A stretch of DNA of 33,792 bases, from assembly GCA_018398765.1 (NCBI GenBank), contig JAHBMJ010005724.1, positions 1-33,792 of the forward strand, in the 5' to 3' direction. The stretch comes from Chromera velia. Its lineage: Eukaryota; Sar; Chromeraceae. Both the position numbers and the translations under genes were made by a program. Position 1 is the first letter of the stretch. Every line of letters begins with the position of its first letter. Shown one piece after another: positions 10,824 to 21,426 of this stretch. The notes under the pieces were generated by a model. It was given only the letters and a program-made list of their open reading frames with translations. It did no database searches and had not been told where the DNA came from.

Positions 10824-11541
10824 CACAGAGAGAGAGAGAGAGCCTGCCTCATTTCATCCCTTTCCGTATGCCGTTCTACCCTTCTTTCTTTCTTGATGCA
10901 CTCGTAGACCTGTTCATCGGCTAGGTATTACCAAATCTGTTTGTCAAAGCCCGTGCGCCTCCTCGAAATCTCTTCTTTCTCCCTTCTCATTTTTGACGCA
11001 CGCAGGTGTGAGCAATGCCCAAAACAGAAGGATATCTGCGGAGTCTCCCAAGGGTGTTCAGTTGAGGTTGATGGAGGAGGCCCGTGCCGCAGCAGCCAGG
11101 GAGGAGGAGAGAGAGGAGGCGGAGACCGACCCGGAGGCCAAGAGGAGACTTTCAGTCGACCAGAAGTCCCACACACAGCTGGACATAGACCAGGAAGGAA
11201 AGAGGAGACTGTCAGTAGACCAAAAAAGCCATACGCATCTGACCCCCAGATTCCAACAAGAGCAAGACCCTACGGGGAAAAGGAGACTTTCAGTAGAGCA
11301 GAAGAGCCACACACAGCTGCATGCAGGTCTGTCCGCCTCATCGTACACAAACCATCTAGGCAACAGCCTGTCTCCCCTCACAGGTGCAGGGGGGCCGGGT
11401 CTTCATCGCACAGCCAGTCGTCTAGAGCCCCCCCCCTCCTCTCGGCCTCTTTTGAGGAGTCGCACAAAAGAGGTCGAGAGAGTCTTCGGACAGCCTCTCA
11501 GACAGAATACCGTCTCGGCACTTGCTGCAGGACATTCGTGA
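9447..11541 (+). CDS. 2OG-Fe(II) dioxygenase (PF10014-like) with N-terminal acylation signal and R-R-x-S repeat tail
   Basis: Exons 9447-9921, 10353-10655 and 11006-11541 join in phase 1 at both junctions (donors gtgggt and gtcagt; acceptors ATGCAG and ACGCAG) to give 437 residues. Residues about 70-260 resemble the 2OG-Fe dioxygenase family (PF10014, amino-acid hydroxylase type). GQGIHTDG supplies the metal-binding H174 and D176, FHYVS supplies H229, and R245 in RSMLIL is a candidate for binding 2-oxoglutarate. The substrate is unknown. The N-terminus MGAGSSSS fits the N-myristoylation consensus (G2, S6), and three cysteines (CCC) about 28 residues in could be palmitoylated, so membrane attachment is inferred. 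Exon 3 is charged and carries NRRIS and three KRRLSV copies (Ser 270, 309, 329, 355) with SHTQL/SHTHL between them. If intron 2 were retained, translation would stop at 10687 (269 residues); the phase match and good splice sites favour the longer form. Confidence 0.82.
10757..10842. repeat. (CT)n-(GT)n-(AG)n compound microsatellite
   Basis: About 16 CT units from 10757, then about 15 GT units from 10789, then a short AG run near 10828-10842. It lies in intron 2 of the dioxygenase gene. Confidence 0.9.
11140..11320 (+). repeat. Degenerate coding repeat KRRLSV(D/E)QKSHT in dioxygenase tail
   Basis: Three diverged repeats start near 11140, 11200 and 11278, each encoding KRRLSV followed by D/EQKSHT. 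Spacing is irregular (20 and 26 residues), so they are old units held by selection or by protein-level similarity rather than a recent DNA tandem array. Confidence 0.75.
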
Positions 11542-13241
11542 TTGAACATGTGTCTCTCTGGCTTTGTTTTTCTTTAATTTTGGGGGGATGCTGGCGTCTC
11601 ACAATCTTGGGGGGGGCTGTGTTGCATAAGACGGGGAACACCAGAGCCGACGCCAGCAGACTGCCTCGGCGTCTATGAAAGACAAGACTGCGTTTTGACA
11701 ATTGCCCTGGGAAGGGGCGGAGTAGAAGAAAGTACAGAAGAATCAGAACAGCCGCATGTTGCACATTGAAGGAGATCGAAGCAGGAGAGCTGCCAAGAGA
11801 GTTCAATACGGAAGTAATGGAAAGCACCCAAAAGCAGGCACAGAGAGGGAAGAAAACAGAAAGGGAAGCAGAAAGAGGGTGATGTATAGAGGACAAGAAA
11901 GAAAAAAGGAACTTAGTACACTGCCAGTGAGACTATAAGTTTGCTTGAAATTGCTTTATGACTGAAAAAATACGCGGCCCAAAAATTTATTGACTGTTTC
12001 ACTGTAAAGCGATAGTCTTGTCAGTGCTATGCAGTGCACAAGGCAATGCATCGTCTATAAAAGACAGAACTAAGAAGTGATTCGAGCGATGAACCACATA
12101 TGAACCACTTGTTCTAGCACTTGTTAGAACTTTTTTAAGTGATGACTCGCTCGTGAGCACTGGTATAGAGCAACCCCAAGCAAGGCTTACCGGCCCTAGT
12201 ACCGGCCTTAACCGGCCTTGACTGGCGCTTTGACCACTTCAATTAAAATTAGATTCAATTTATTAACGTGAAGTAAAATTTTCAAAAGTCGATCGTCAAT
12301 CTAGTCATCGATTCAGTTGCTACCAAGTTACTACTAATACTCATATAGAGTAGTATTTTGCTTTGTATTTAAATTATATTCAATGTTTTCAACACTATTT
12401 TATTACATTGAATCACTATATAGCTCGTTTTGTGCTCATTTTCGCTAGTATTTTTAACATTTTGTCATGATTTTGATTTAATTTTGGAATTTGAAAATTA
12501 GAAGTCCCTTCTAAACCCGTTCAGATAGTAGGAACAGGTATATATTAATTAGTCTAAACGCTAGTCTAAACGTTAGTTACAGTCTATAAAAACGGAGAAC
12601 CAATACGGATTAATTATATGATATATACTAGGATATATACTAGAATTTTAACTAGAATTTTTATTTAAATTTCAATGTAATAGATATACACTCTATTGAC
12701 TTCAATCCAACGGCTCGATATGTAGTGAGGCATTTTCAGCAACTAGATAGTATATATTACTAGATATATTACGATGTAATTAAATTATTTAGAGATTTTA
12801 TTTAGAAGATGCTCAACTAAAATATCATCTGCTCTATTTAGAAGTCCACTCCATGTACCGCCTGAAATGTCTGTCTGCTCACCTGTCTGCGCAAGCTTGT
12901 GACATTTTTTGGTGGTCTTTGTGAAAGGATCCCACGAACAGTCTACAAAGAGAACGTGGAAGGAGCACAAGAGAGGAAAGGCAAGAATTCTCTCTGCAAA
13001 CCTCCCGACCCTTCCGGAAGGGCTCCTAAAGGAAAGAGACGAGAGAGACGACCAAACATATCGTGCATCTACCCCTGCATTCGCCCTCCTCTTGCACTTT
13101 ACCTCCATCTTTTCCTCCCTCTCCTCCTCTTCGTTCTCTCTGTCACTCTCATATTCACACCACCAGGCTCCTCTGGAAGAGGGGAACAAAGGGGATCATA
13201 CGCCTGTCCCCTCCTTCTCCACTTCCTACGGGACCGCAGCC
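11542..13241. other. Convergent intergenic region with AT-rich island, no gene recognised
   Basis: The region lies between the 3' ends of the dioxygenase and LRR genes. About 11940-12830 is strongly AT-rich, with short internal repeats: ACCGGCC three times at about 12188-12215, AGTCTAAACG twice near 12550, and ACTAG/ATATA motifs at 12620-12770. From 12850 the sequence returns to gene-like composition, probably the LRR gene's 3' UTR. No open frame here is convincing. Confidence 0.55.
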
Positions 13242-13391
13242 TCACTTCTTCTTCTTCTTTTTCTTCGCAGCGGCTTTCCGATCTTCGTAATCCTGCATAC
13301 AAACAGGAAAAAGCGAGATGGACACGTGTCTGAATTGATCGCGCCCTCACAGTCTGGCATGCATGTACGCACACACACACACACACACTCG

Positions 13392-13424
<33 letters not shown>

Positions 13425-13665
13425 GCACGCACGCACGCACGCACGCAAGAATGCACAGAGAAAGAGAGAGAGCGAAGCAAGACGAAAAGGTTGTGAGACT
13501 AGCAGAAAGTTTTTGTCTCTCCGTCTGTGGGTCTCTTCATCCGCGCACAAAAGTGTTTGACTACAAATGTGTGTGTATGCGTGGTTGTTGTTGTGTGTGT
13601 GGTTATGGTTGTGTGTATGCGTGGTTGTTGTTGTGTGTGTGGTTGTGGTTGTGTGTATGTGTGTT

Positions 13666-13710
<45 letters not shown>

Positions 13711-15436
13711 TGTCTCTCCGACCTGCATGAGGCTCTCCATGAGCAGCTCCTCCTTCTGCGCCTCGTGCTCGGCCTCCTTCTTCCACTTGTCGAGTCGCTC
13801 CTGCATGCAGAGAGAATTCATTCGACAGAGACAGACCATATGGTTTCTTTCCCTTCTTTTCTTCATGAACAGAGACAGACAGACATACAGAAGGCAAGAG
13901 AGACATGGCCACAGAGAGACCTTCAGGGTGGGCTCGTGTGGGGACAATAATCTTTCCTTCGACAAACTGCGCTCTTTTTGCATCAAAATTTTAGAGGTGA
14001 GGGGCGGGGAAAGAGAGAATTAAATTTGTCAGCCCGATCAGCAACACGTGAGAGAAATCATACCAAGAAAGCCGTGAAGGGGGCAAAGCACTGATCAAAT
14101 CACCACACTAGCGAGCAGTTCTAAGTGTGTTAGAATCCCTTGCTGTCTCTCTGAGTGCTGACCTTCATTCTCTGGAGACGGCGTTGCTCGATGGCTTGGG
14201 TCTCGACTCTGCGAAAATTGCAAGGCAGCAAGAAGGCGAAGGATAATCAATCAAAGATGCGTGCACAAACGATCGAAGGGCCCGGCCCTCTCATGAGTCC
14301 GCTCCTTGCTTACTTGCAAGAGTGATGAAAGCCGGAATGATGATGCATCCGCGCACGCAAATCTGACTGCTGGATCGGTGATTTTGATGATGGTTGTACA
14401 AACCAAGCAAGCACAGAGAATATGCGCAAATTCTCCCCCGACAAAGCTTGGATCAGACCAGACTAACAAAATGAATGTCCAGAATGTTTTGAGATCCCGG
14501 GACAAAAAGAGCCAGGCAGACCGCAAAAGACAGACTAGAATGAAGGGAGAGAGCCACATGCAGAACGAGAATGTGAGACAAGTCTATTTCCACCTGGAGA
14601 GGGGATCGTACTGCACACTGGTTGCTGGTATTATTTCTGACTGCTTACTCTCCCACTCTGCCCCTGCCCCTCACCTTCTCATTGCGGTTCTCATGTCGAT
14701 CATTCTCGTTCTCTCCTCCTCCTTCATCATCCACATCCTCTCTCTTCTCTCCATCCGTCTTAGCTCGGAAAGACGGGCCTTGTTCTCGTTCAACTTCTTC
14801 TGCATCAACCGTTGCTGGTCAGCAGCTGCACGCACACAAACGCGCACACGTTCACGTAGATGCGCAAGTGGAAAGAATCACAATGAGGATCCCGCAGAAA
14901 AACAAAAATGTACAGAAAAGAACAAAATGGACACGTGGGGGTGCCGTTCCCCGATGGGGCAGTCGGTCGAAAAGCTCATGACGGAATCTACTGGCTGGAA
15001 CTAGACAGTAAAGCAAACACAAAAGGAAACACGGAATCACACCGCTCGGAATGTTTTGCCCCCCCTTCTCCGAGGTGCACAGATTGTTTGACTTTCTCGT
15101 TGCATCAAAGACACGGGACCGGTCTGACTGCCTTCTTATCGTCTGACTCACTGATCTCGTTCCCCCCTGCATCCATCTGAGTGAGCGTCTCGTTTCTCAG
15201 GACGGCATCCAGAAGATGCTTCCCTCCCACCTGAAGGACGAAAGGGAAGAGAAGGAAGAGAAGAGGGAGAGAGACCATGGTGATGACTCATGACATTTCG
15301 AAAGAGAAAAGAAGGGAGGAGAGAGAGAAAGTGCCACGGGGATCCGAAAGCGCGAGGGAGACAGAAAGACAGCCAGCGGGAAGTGAGAAAGTTTAGAAAC
15401 ACACAAATTACGAACACATGCCAATCACCCACGCTC

Positions 15437-15474
<38 letters not shown>

Positions 15475-16619
15475 CCCCCCTGGAGTCCCTGGTTTACTCT
15501 CAAGGCCTCCGCCAGAGCCTTGATGCCCGTCTCCTCGTCCGACCCCCCTGCCGACAGGTTGTTGTTCTCCAGATCCAGGTGCCTCAACGTCTCGTTCTTC
15601 TTCAACGCGTTCGCAAACGCTCTGCAGGAATCCACACCCAGGTTGTTGCCCTCCAGTTCCAACTTGGCGAGGTACTCATTCGACTCCAATAGGGAGGCTA
15701 CAGAGAGACCGTCTTGGTCCGTCAGCTCCCGTCTGGAGAGATCGAGGGCCAGGAGAGATTTGTTCTTTGCAAGAGCGCCACAGAGGAGACGCAGCTGGAC
15801 AGAACCCAACTCGACGCCTGCAGTGACTCAGGTACTCACGAATGTGCAGGTATGCATACGTGTTCAATTGTGACTGAGAGTCAGAGACGTACTCACTTGC
15901 TTACACACTCTCGCGTAGAAACATCCCAAAAAAGGTTCGCAAGTTCGGTTCATGCAGGTAGACAAGAAGAAGGGTTGCTGGTGGGTCAGAGGGATCCTCA
16001 GTTGCCGTCTACACGCCCTCAAGGACACCTCATCATCAAAAAACAGCTTGTACACAGTAGAGAGTGCAAAAACTGGTGGCGAAAAACCCTCCTTCCCTTT
16101 TTGGTGGCAGACACTCAGCATGTTTGACTGGTTGACTGTCGATCTTGCTGACTGACCCGCCAGTGCGATCTCCCATGGGCTTTCGTTCTCTGAAAGTCCT
16201 TTGATGATCTGTTCGAGGTCCCCCTTGAGCTTTGTGCGCTGCTCCTCTTCTTCCCTTCTCTTTCGTGCCTCCTCTTCTTGCTTTCGTCGCTTTTCTTTCT
16301 CCTTCCGCTTCTCTTCTTGCTCCCTCAGTCTTTTTGCCTCTTCTTCCTCTTTCTTCTTGCGCAGCCTCTGGACTTCTTGCTCTTTCCTTCTCTCTTCATC
16401 TTCCTTCTTCTTCCGGAGTTTCTCTTTTGTTCTTTCGGTCTCTGGCAACACCTCCACAACAGACTTCAGCCAGTTGGTTGTACCCAAAAACTTCGGGAAG
16501 CCGTCCTGGTACTCCATGTCATCGGGGGGGGGCTGCGGAGCAGCGGGTGTCTCCTCCCCCTCTGCGTTCTCTGCCATGAATGGAGCGGTCTTGACACGGA
16601 AAGCACTCTGGCGGCCCAC
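13242..16619 (-). CDS. Coiled-coil and leucine-rich-repeat protein with poly-lysine C-terminus
   Basis: Minus-strand exons: 16619-16157, 15817-15498, 15230-15152, 14825-14675, 14208-14163, 13800-13723, 13292-13242. All phases agree, giving 395 residues. Residues about 60-142 are a highly charged KR/E coiled coil. Residues 155-287 hold ribonuclease-inhibitor-type leucine-rich repeats (LLALDLSRREL, LAKLELEGNNLG, LRHLDLENNNLS, then a weak QMDAGGNEI unit). Residues about 290-378 are a second coiled coil (QRLMQKKLNENKARLSELRR, ERLDKWKKEAEHE). The protein ends in seven lysines. Such architecture suggests a cytoskeletal or centrosomal/ciliary scaffold, but I cannot assign a family. The second junction (AGA|gtaaac) joins two LRR helices directly, so half a repeat is missing; a further exon may have been overlooked, or that junction may be wrong. 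Met15 (16577) or Met35 (16517) could be the start instead. It diverges from HK2. Confidence 0.8.
13371..13711. repeat. Microsatellite and minisatellite cluster in LRR intron 6
   Basis: In order: (AC)n, (CT)n, (AC)n and (GCAC)n at 13371-13448; a 40-bp minisatellite of about 2.3 copies at 13571-13665 (GTGTGTATGCGTGGTTGTTG recurs at 13571 and 13611, with a partial third copy from 13651); then (CT)n at 13666-13696 and (GT)n to 13711. All of it lies within one inferred intron of a minus-strand gene. Confidence 0.85.
15438..15480. repeat. (CT)n microsatellite followed by C-run
   Basis: About 17 CT units from 15438, then nine C's. The tract lies in intron 2 of the LRR gene, about 20 bases inside the proposed 5' splice site (minus strand). 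Confidence 0.9.
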
Positions 16620-17347
16620 CAGTCAAGTCAGTCTTTCAAGGAATCCGTAGATGCAGCTGTAGGTATGTGCTCAACAACACTTCAGACCACCTGTTGCTCT
16701 CTTTGCAACACGCTCAAACGTTATCCAAACAACTTTGCCTCAGCATCACAGGGTCACAAACGTATGACAACTTTTCCTCCTGTGTTTTTGGTTGGTCAAA
16801 CTGGGTCAAACTCAGTGGAACACAGAAGTTTGACACACGCGCACCCTCAGACTTAAGTTGCATGCGCCACAACAGATCGACTTGTATATTAATAATTCAA
16901 TTTAAACAAGCCAGCCGCGAATCGCGCGCGCGCGCCTTGCGCGCGGAAGTAAGTCTGCATGCATGCATGCATGTCAAATTATTAATAGCATGCAATGTCG
17001 ATCTACATCAAACATATTGAAGTTGCATGATTGAACTGCATGTGCCAGGCACAGCATGGCGCAGCTGTTTCAGCATGTTTCAGCAGACGTACTGTACGAT
17101 GCATTACGATATATTACGATATTACGATACTGTGCGACGTGTGTGTGCGTTTGAGGTGTTCGAAACGATTCGAAACATGCGTATATATTGACCATCTTAA
17201 TTGTCGATCGATTCAAGTCTGACCGCGCCAGTCTGACAAATTAAGTCTCGGTGAACAACACCTGAGTGGCAGAACAACACTCTGAATCTACAAAGCGCTT
17301 TCCCTTCTTCTCACTGCGACTCCACGCACGTCAGCAGCCAGAGTACA
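16620..17347. promoter_or_regulatory. Divergent promoter region, LRR / HK2
   Basis: About 730 bases separate two divergent starts. A CpG-dense patch (16914-16948, mostly alternating CG) is followed directly by four overlapping TGCATGCA-type units at 16956-16973. A TATATA lies near 17182, about 165 bases upstream of the HK2 ATG. TGCATGC is a known target motif of some apicomplexan AP2-domain factors; its relevance here is inference. No gene is recognised. Confidence 0.45.
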
Positions 17348-20300
17348 ATGGACATGAGAAGAGGCGTCATAGACAGTGCAGAATATCCCCTTCGCTCCTT
17401 TCACGCATGGCGTGTCCATGCGGTAAAGCAGCAGCTCGCCCGTTCCTCGACGGTACTCATCACAATGCAGCTGTTGATGTACGCTTTCTTCGTTCTTTTC
17501 CCTTCCATTTACTCATTCCCAAGGGATCTGCACGGCTTGGTGGTTGATCTCAATGACCCCGTCAGCAGTTTTTGGATTCTGATCGTCGGATCTCTTACGT
17601 CTTGCGCCACCTGCTTCATGGCCTCTCCGTGGATCAGACGACGACCAGAAGAATCTTTTGACATGTGGTTGAACATTGCGATGTTTCTCGAGGTGTTTGT
17701 CGTCGACGTCTGGCCTCTTTTCTTCGATGCTGAGACGAGGGCAGGCTACAAAAGCACACACGTGGTTGACGCATTGTGGCCTGCTGCCGTCCTGAGTATG
17801 GTTGATATGCAAAGCGGTTGTCACCACGTTCTTATGGTGCTCCATGGGTTGGTTTGGACGACCTTTCATTTCTGGATTTGCAACTTTGAACTGGAAGAGG
17901 CGATGCTAACCACCGTACCAGTAGTCACGGTCTTTGTGCTGCTCACGATCTCATCGCGCGGCAGAATGGGGACTCTTCGAGATTGCTTTGAGATTCACTT
18001 ACTCAAGCAAGAAGCTGAAGACGGCTACAAAAGATTCCTGTCAGTCATCGCACTCGTGTTTCTTCCTCTGTGTGGGCGTGATTGTGCGTGTATGTATATA
18101 TGAGTATCCGTGTCTATGTGCCTGTGCATGGTGCGTGTATATGTCGTTTCCGGCCTGAAAACAGCAGGCGTGCGGCCCATCCATCTCTCCGTTCCCCTTT
18201 CCTCTTTGCCACCTGTAGGGGCATTCGTTCCTGGTCCTCATCATGACATTAATTGTCTTTTCCGGTTTCCAAATCCATCGCGGCGAGAGAGTCCTGTGTC
18301 CTCCGACTCGCCCTCCTCCTTGCTCTTCCTCTTGCATTTACACACACAACAGCTTCTTTCTTGCCAACCCTCTGCGTCCGTAACACCCACTGACCTGAAG
18401 CAGACGTTTTGCAACGCTAGAGCTCGTTTCTTCCAGACAGGCAGACAGACAGTCAGACACGCAGGCGACAAGAGAGGCTGGGGAACCACTATGAGTGGAA
18501 AGAGAGGACAGAGCACAAGAGGGACAGAAGCGAGGAAGGAAGAGAAAAAAAATCAAAGAAGGCGACACGAAGAGAGAGAGCAACAAGCGCACCAAACTGT
18601 TTCCTCCTGTGTTTGTCTTCTCCTTGCGCCCCTTCTTCGTCGCTTTTCCCTTCCTTCCTTCCTTCCTTCCTTCGTCCTTTCCTTCCTTCCTTCCTTCCTT
18701 CCTTCCTTCGTCCTTTCCTTCCTTCCTTCCTCCATTCCCTTATCACGGGTATTCTTCCTCGCTCTCTTTCTCTCTTTCTAGCTCTTCAGAGTTCGTCTTC
18801 TCCTTCCTGCCTCCCTGCGTGTGCACCCATGATTGATGGATTCAATTTGCTTAATTGCACGGACGACATGACAACTAATGGATGCAGATCGTATATGATG
18901 CACGAGATGAGGAACCCGATCGGAGGGGCGATGTACTTGTTGGACGACCTCGAGCACTCAACGCGACAGCAGGCGGCCACAGGCACAATCTCTCAGAGGC
19001 AGACCGGTAGAAGAAACACAGCCAGGACCTATACGTTGAAAGAGTCCGATTCCGGCGTCCCGCCCCCCCCCCGAGGGGGAGAGACGACCTCACAATTGTC
19101 TTTTCCCCTCCAGAAGAGGGGGGAAGTGTCAGTGGGGGGCGGCAGTGAGAGCAGAGGGGCTGGGGACAGCTCGTCCTCGTGTGGGAATGGGGGGATCTGT
19201 GAGGGTTCGGGTGCGCAGTCAGCGCGGGGGTTGGAGATGGCGTTTTTGCAGAGAAAGATTCGAGCCTCCTTGGAGGCTATGAAGGCAGTTTGCGACGATG
19301 TGTTGACTTTAGAGAAGGTGCAGCAGAGGGGTTTCGAGTATCTTGTCACGAGCTGTGATCCTATTGTTTGGATGAGAGGATTGTCCGATCTGGAAAAGAT
19401 CTCGATGAATACAGAAAACGTCAAATTCAACGTAGACGTCGAAGTAGCAGAGGACCTGTGTTTGTCCTTTGAATCTAAAGCCCTGGCTGTAGCGGCTGAC
19501 TGGATCCATCTCCGCCAGGTCGCGGTCAATTTTCTGAGCAACGCACGGAAATTCACCAAGGCTGAGGGCGTTGTCGTCCTCCGCTTTCAAGTTGAAAGAT
19601 TGATTCCGTCCGCACTCCCCCAAGAGTGCACTCTCACTGAGACCCCAACGCCACAAGGGCAGAGTTCTTCTGCGAAAAAAAGCCCATGCAGAACCTGCTG
19701 TGATGTTGTCCGATCGTCTACAGGCCTCCCCGACCCTTCGGATGTGTTTGGTTGGGTTCGGATCACCTTCAGCGTTACAGACACAGGGGCTGGACTGACC
19801 GCGACTGATAAAGAGAATCTCTTCCTTCCGTACAGTCAGATTCGAGCGGGGGAATTGCAGAGAGGGGGGGGGAGTGGTTTAGGTCTGTGCATTTCGAAAA
19901 TGTTTGTAGAGGCGCACTGGGGTGGAAGGGTAGGAGCCGAGTCCGACGGTCCAGGCACTGGCTCGACCTTTCATTTCTCTATGTACGCCCCCCTTGTCGC
20001 CCTCCTTAAGGCAAAGAGACGAGGCAGCCCGGCCTCGCTGTTCCCATTCTCTTCCTTTGCTTCCGGTCAGACACTCCAGTACCGAAACAGCCAACCAACA
20101 GCAGTAGGATTTGATGACCTGAGTCCCGCTTCTTTGTGTCTAGGAGAGAGACTGCTCCCAGAAGGCGAAAGAGACTCGGAAGAGGAGGGAGAAGGAACGA
20201 AAAACCCAAATGACACCAGAAAATCCAAAGTGGCCCATGAACCTTCCATCTCTGTCTTTGCAACTCCTTTCAGATCCCCCCGTCGTCTCCAGCAGTCAGC

Positions 20301-20679
20301 CAGGATTGCGGGTGGGGTGTTAGAAAAGACAGGCCTAGGAGATTCAAACGAGAATGTGTCTCCGAAGGAAAGAGAGGACTCGCGTGTGTCTGTTCGGGGG
20401 AAGGGTGCACAGAGACCCCACTCCTCATCTCCAACACAGAACGGCAAGTTGAACGAGAAACGAAAAGACGCGACATCGGCGCCATCAGGCAGCAGAAGGC
20501 ACGTGCGTAGCAACCTTCAGATAGCTGCATCATGCAAGGGACATGATCTGGTCTCGGCCCCCGCTCTGCCGGAGCCCGAGCTCGTTCCTGCGGGAATGCC
20601 TCCCCAGATGATGGAGCAGGTGCGGGCGTTCGCAGGGGACTTTGACTGTCTGGTGGTGGATGACTTATGGGTCAGTCGA

Positions 20680-20727
<48 letters not shown>

Positions 20728-20731
20728 GTGT

Positions 20732-20771
<40 letters not shown>

Positions 20772-21426
20772 AGTAGGAGAGAGAGATGGAGGCGCGAGAG
20801 TTGAGTCACACGACGCACAAACTCTCTCTGTCGGATGAGGTCGAACGACAGCCTTCGATCGTTTGTTCAACAATTGTGTTCGTTCAGTGCCTCTGTGTTT
20901 TTGAATGGCGGTAACGGGAAGAGAACTTCGAAGCGATATGTACGGCTTCGCTTCAAATTCAGTCAACAGAAGACAGGAGCCAATCAGGTGATGTTCACAC
21001 TTCCCTAGCTCTATGTGCCTTTCTTCGCAGATCTGCGCATTCGGTGCCTTTCGCACCATGGAGCGTTTGGGTTTCCGTCCCTGGATGTGCCTCTCGGGCG
21101 AGAGGGCTTTGGAGGTGGTCGAAATGGGGGGGGCTGCTGAAAGGGTGCGGGTGGTTTTGATGGACAAAGACATGCCCGGGATCGACGGGCCAGAGACCAT
21201 CAGGAGGTTGAAGAAGTTCTTTGGTGACAAGGAGGTGGGGCTCCCGACAATAATCGGAATCACAGGGGAGGTTGCGGGGCCGGGGATGGCGGCGTTGAGG
21301 GACGCGGGGGCGGACGCCGTCCTTCCGAAACCGTGTAGACCGGAAGCCCTGCATGCCGAGCTGAAAAGGTTGAACGCTCTGCCGGTCTGTCAAGAAGCAA
21401 TTGCGAAGGACGATGGCGCTCCCTAA
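17348..21426 (+). CDS. Membrane-bound hybrid histidine kinase HK2 (HisKA-HATPase-receiver)
   Basis: Exons 17348-18039, 18888-20670 and 21031-21426 (both donors gtcagt; acceptors ATGCAG and TCGCAG) give 956 residues. Residues 1-215 are hydrophobic with about six membrane segments and no extracellular domain of note. The H-box is KRFLSYMMHEMRNP, with phospho-acceptor H236. About 100 residues of low-complexity sequence split the HisKA hairpin before CDDVLTLEKV. The ATPase domain shows N-box NFLSNARKF (N445), G1 DTGAG (D529), F-box FLPYSQ and G2 GGGSGLGL (557-564). A long Ser/Pro/Glu-rich linker (about 600-800) leads to a complete receiver: acidic pair D822/D823, phospho-acceptor D870 in VVLMDKDMP, T903 and K925. 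All catalytic residues are present, so a working His-to-Asp relay is expected; output would need an HPt protein, none of which is in the window. Related to HK1 by H-box and architecture. Confidence 0.9.
18653..18735. repeat. (TTCC)n microsatellite with TTCGTCC interruptions
   Basis: Tetranucleotide TTCC repeats are broken twice by TTCGTCCT. The tract lies in intron 1 of HK2. Because it stays open in frame with exon 2, it makes a spurious N-terminal extension rich in LPSFLPS; the splice at 18887/18888 removes it. Confidence 0.9.
20682..20768. repeat. (CT)n-(GT)n compound microsatellite
   Basis: About 22 CT units (one TTT interruption) then about 20 GT units, beginning 12 bases into intron 2 of HK2, between the linker/D822-D823 exon and the rest of the receiver domain. 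Confidence 0.9.

Noticed and set aside
10941-11678. Alternative 245-residue frame across the dioxygenase third exon
   Set aside because: The other frame splices in phase with the enzyme domain and gives regular KRRLSV repeats; this frame begins upstream of the acceptor.
14641-14680. Alternative LRR exon-4 donor gtaagc at 14648
   Set aside because: After recounting the bases, the donor gtgagg at 14674 gives the correct phase 2 into the next exon; the later donor would require reading through a stop codon.
18613-18887. N-terminal extension (LPSFLPS repeats) in frame with HK2 exon 2
   Set aside because: It is encoded by a (TTCC)n tract in the intron; the phase-2 splice 18039/18888 restores a proper H-box and links to the membrane domain.
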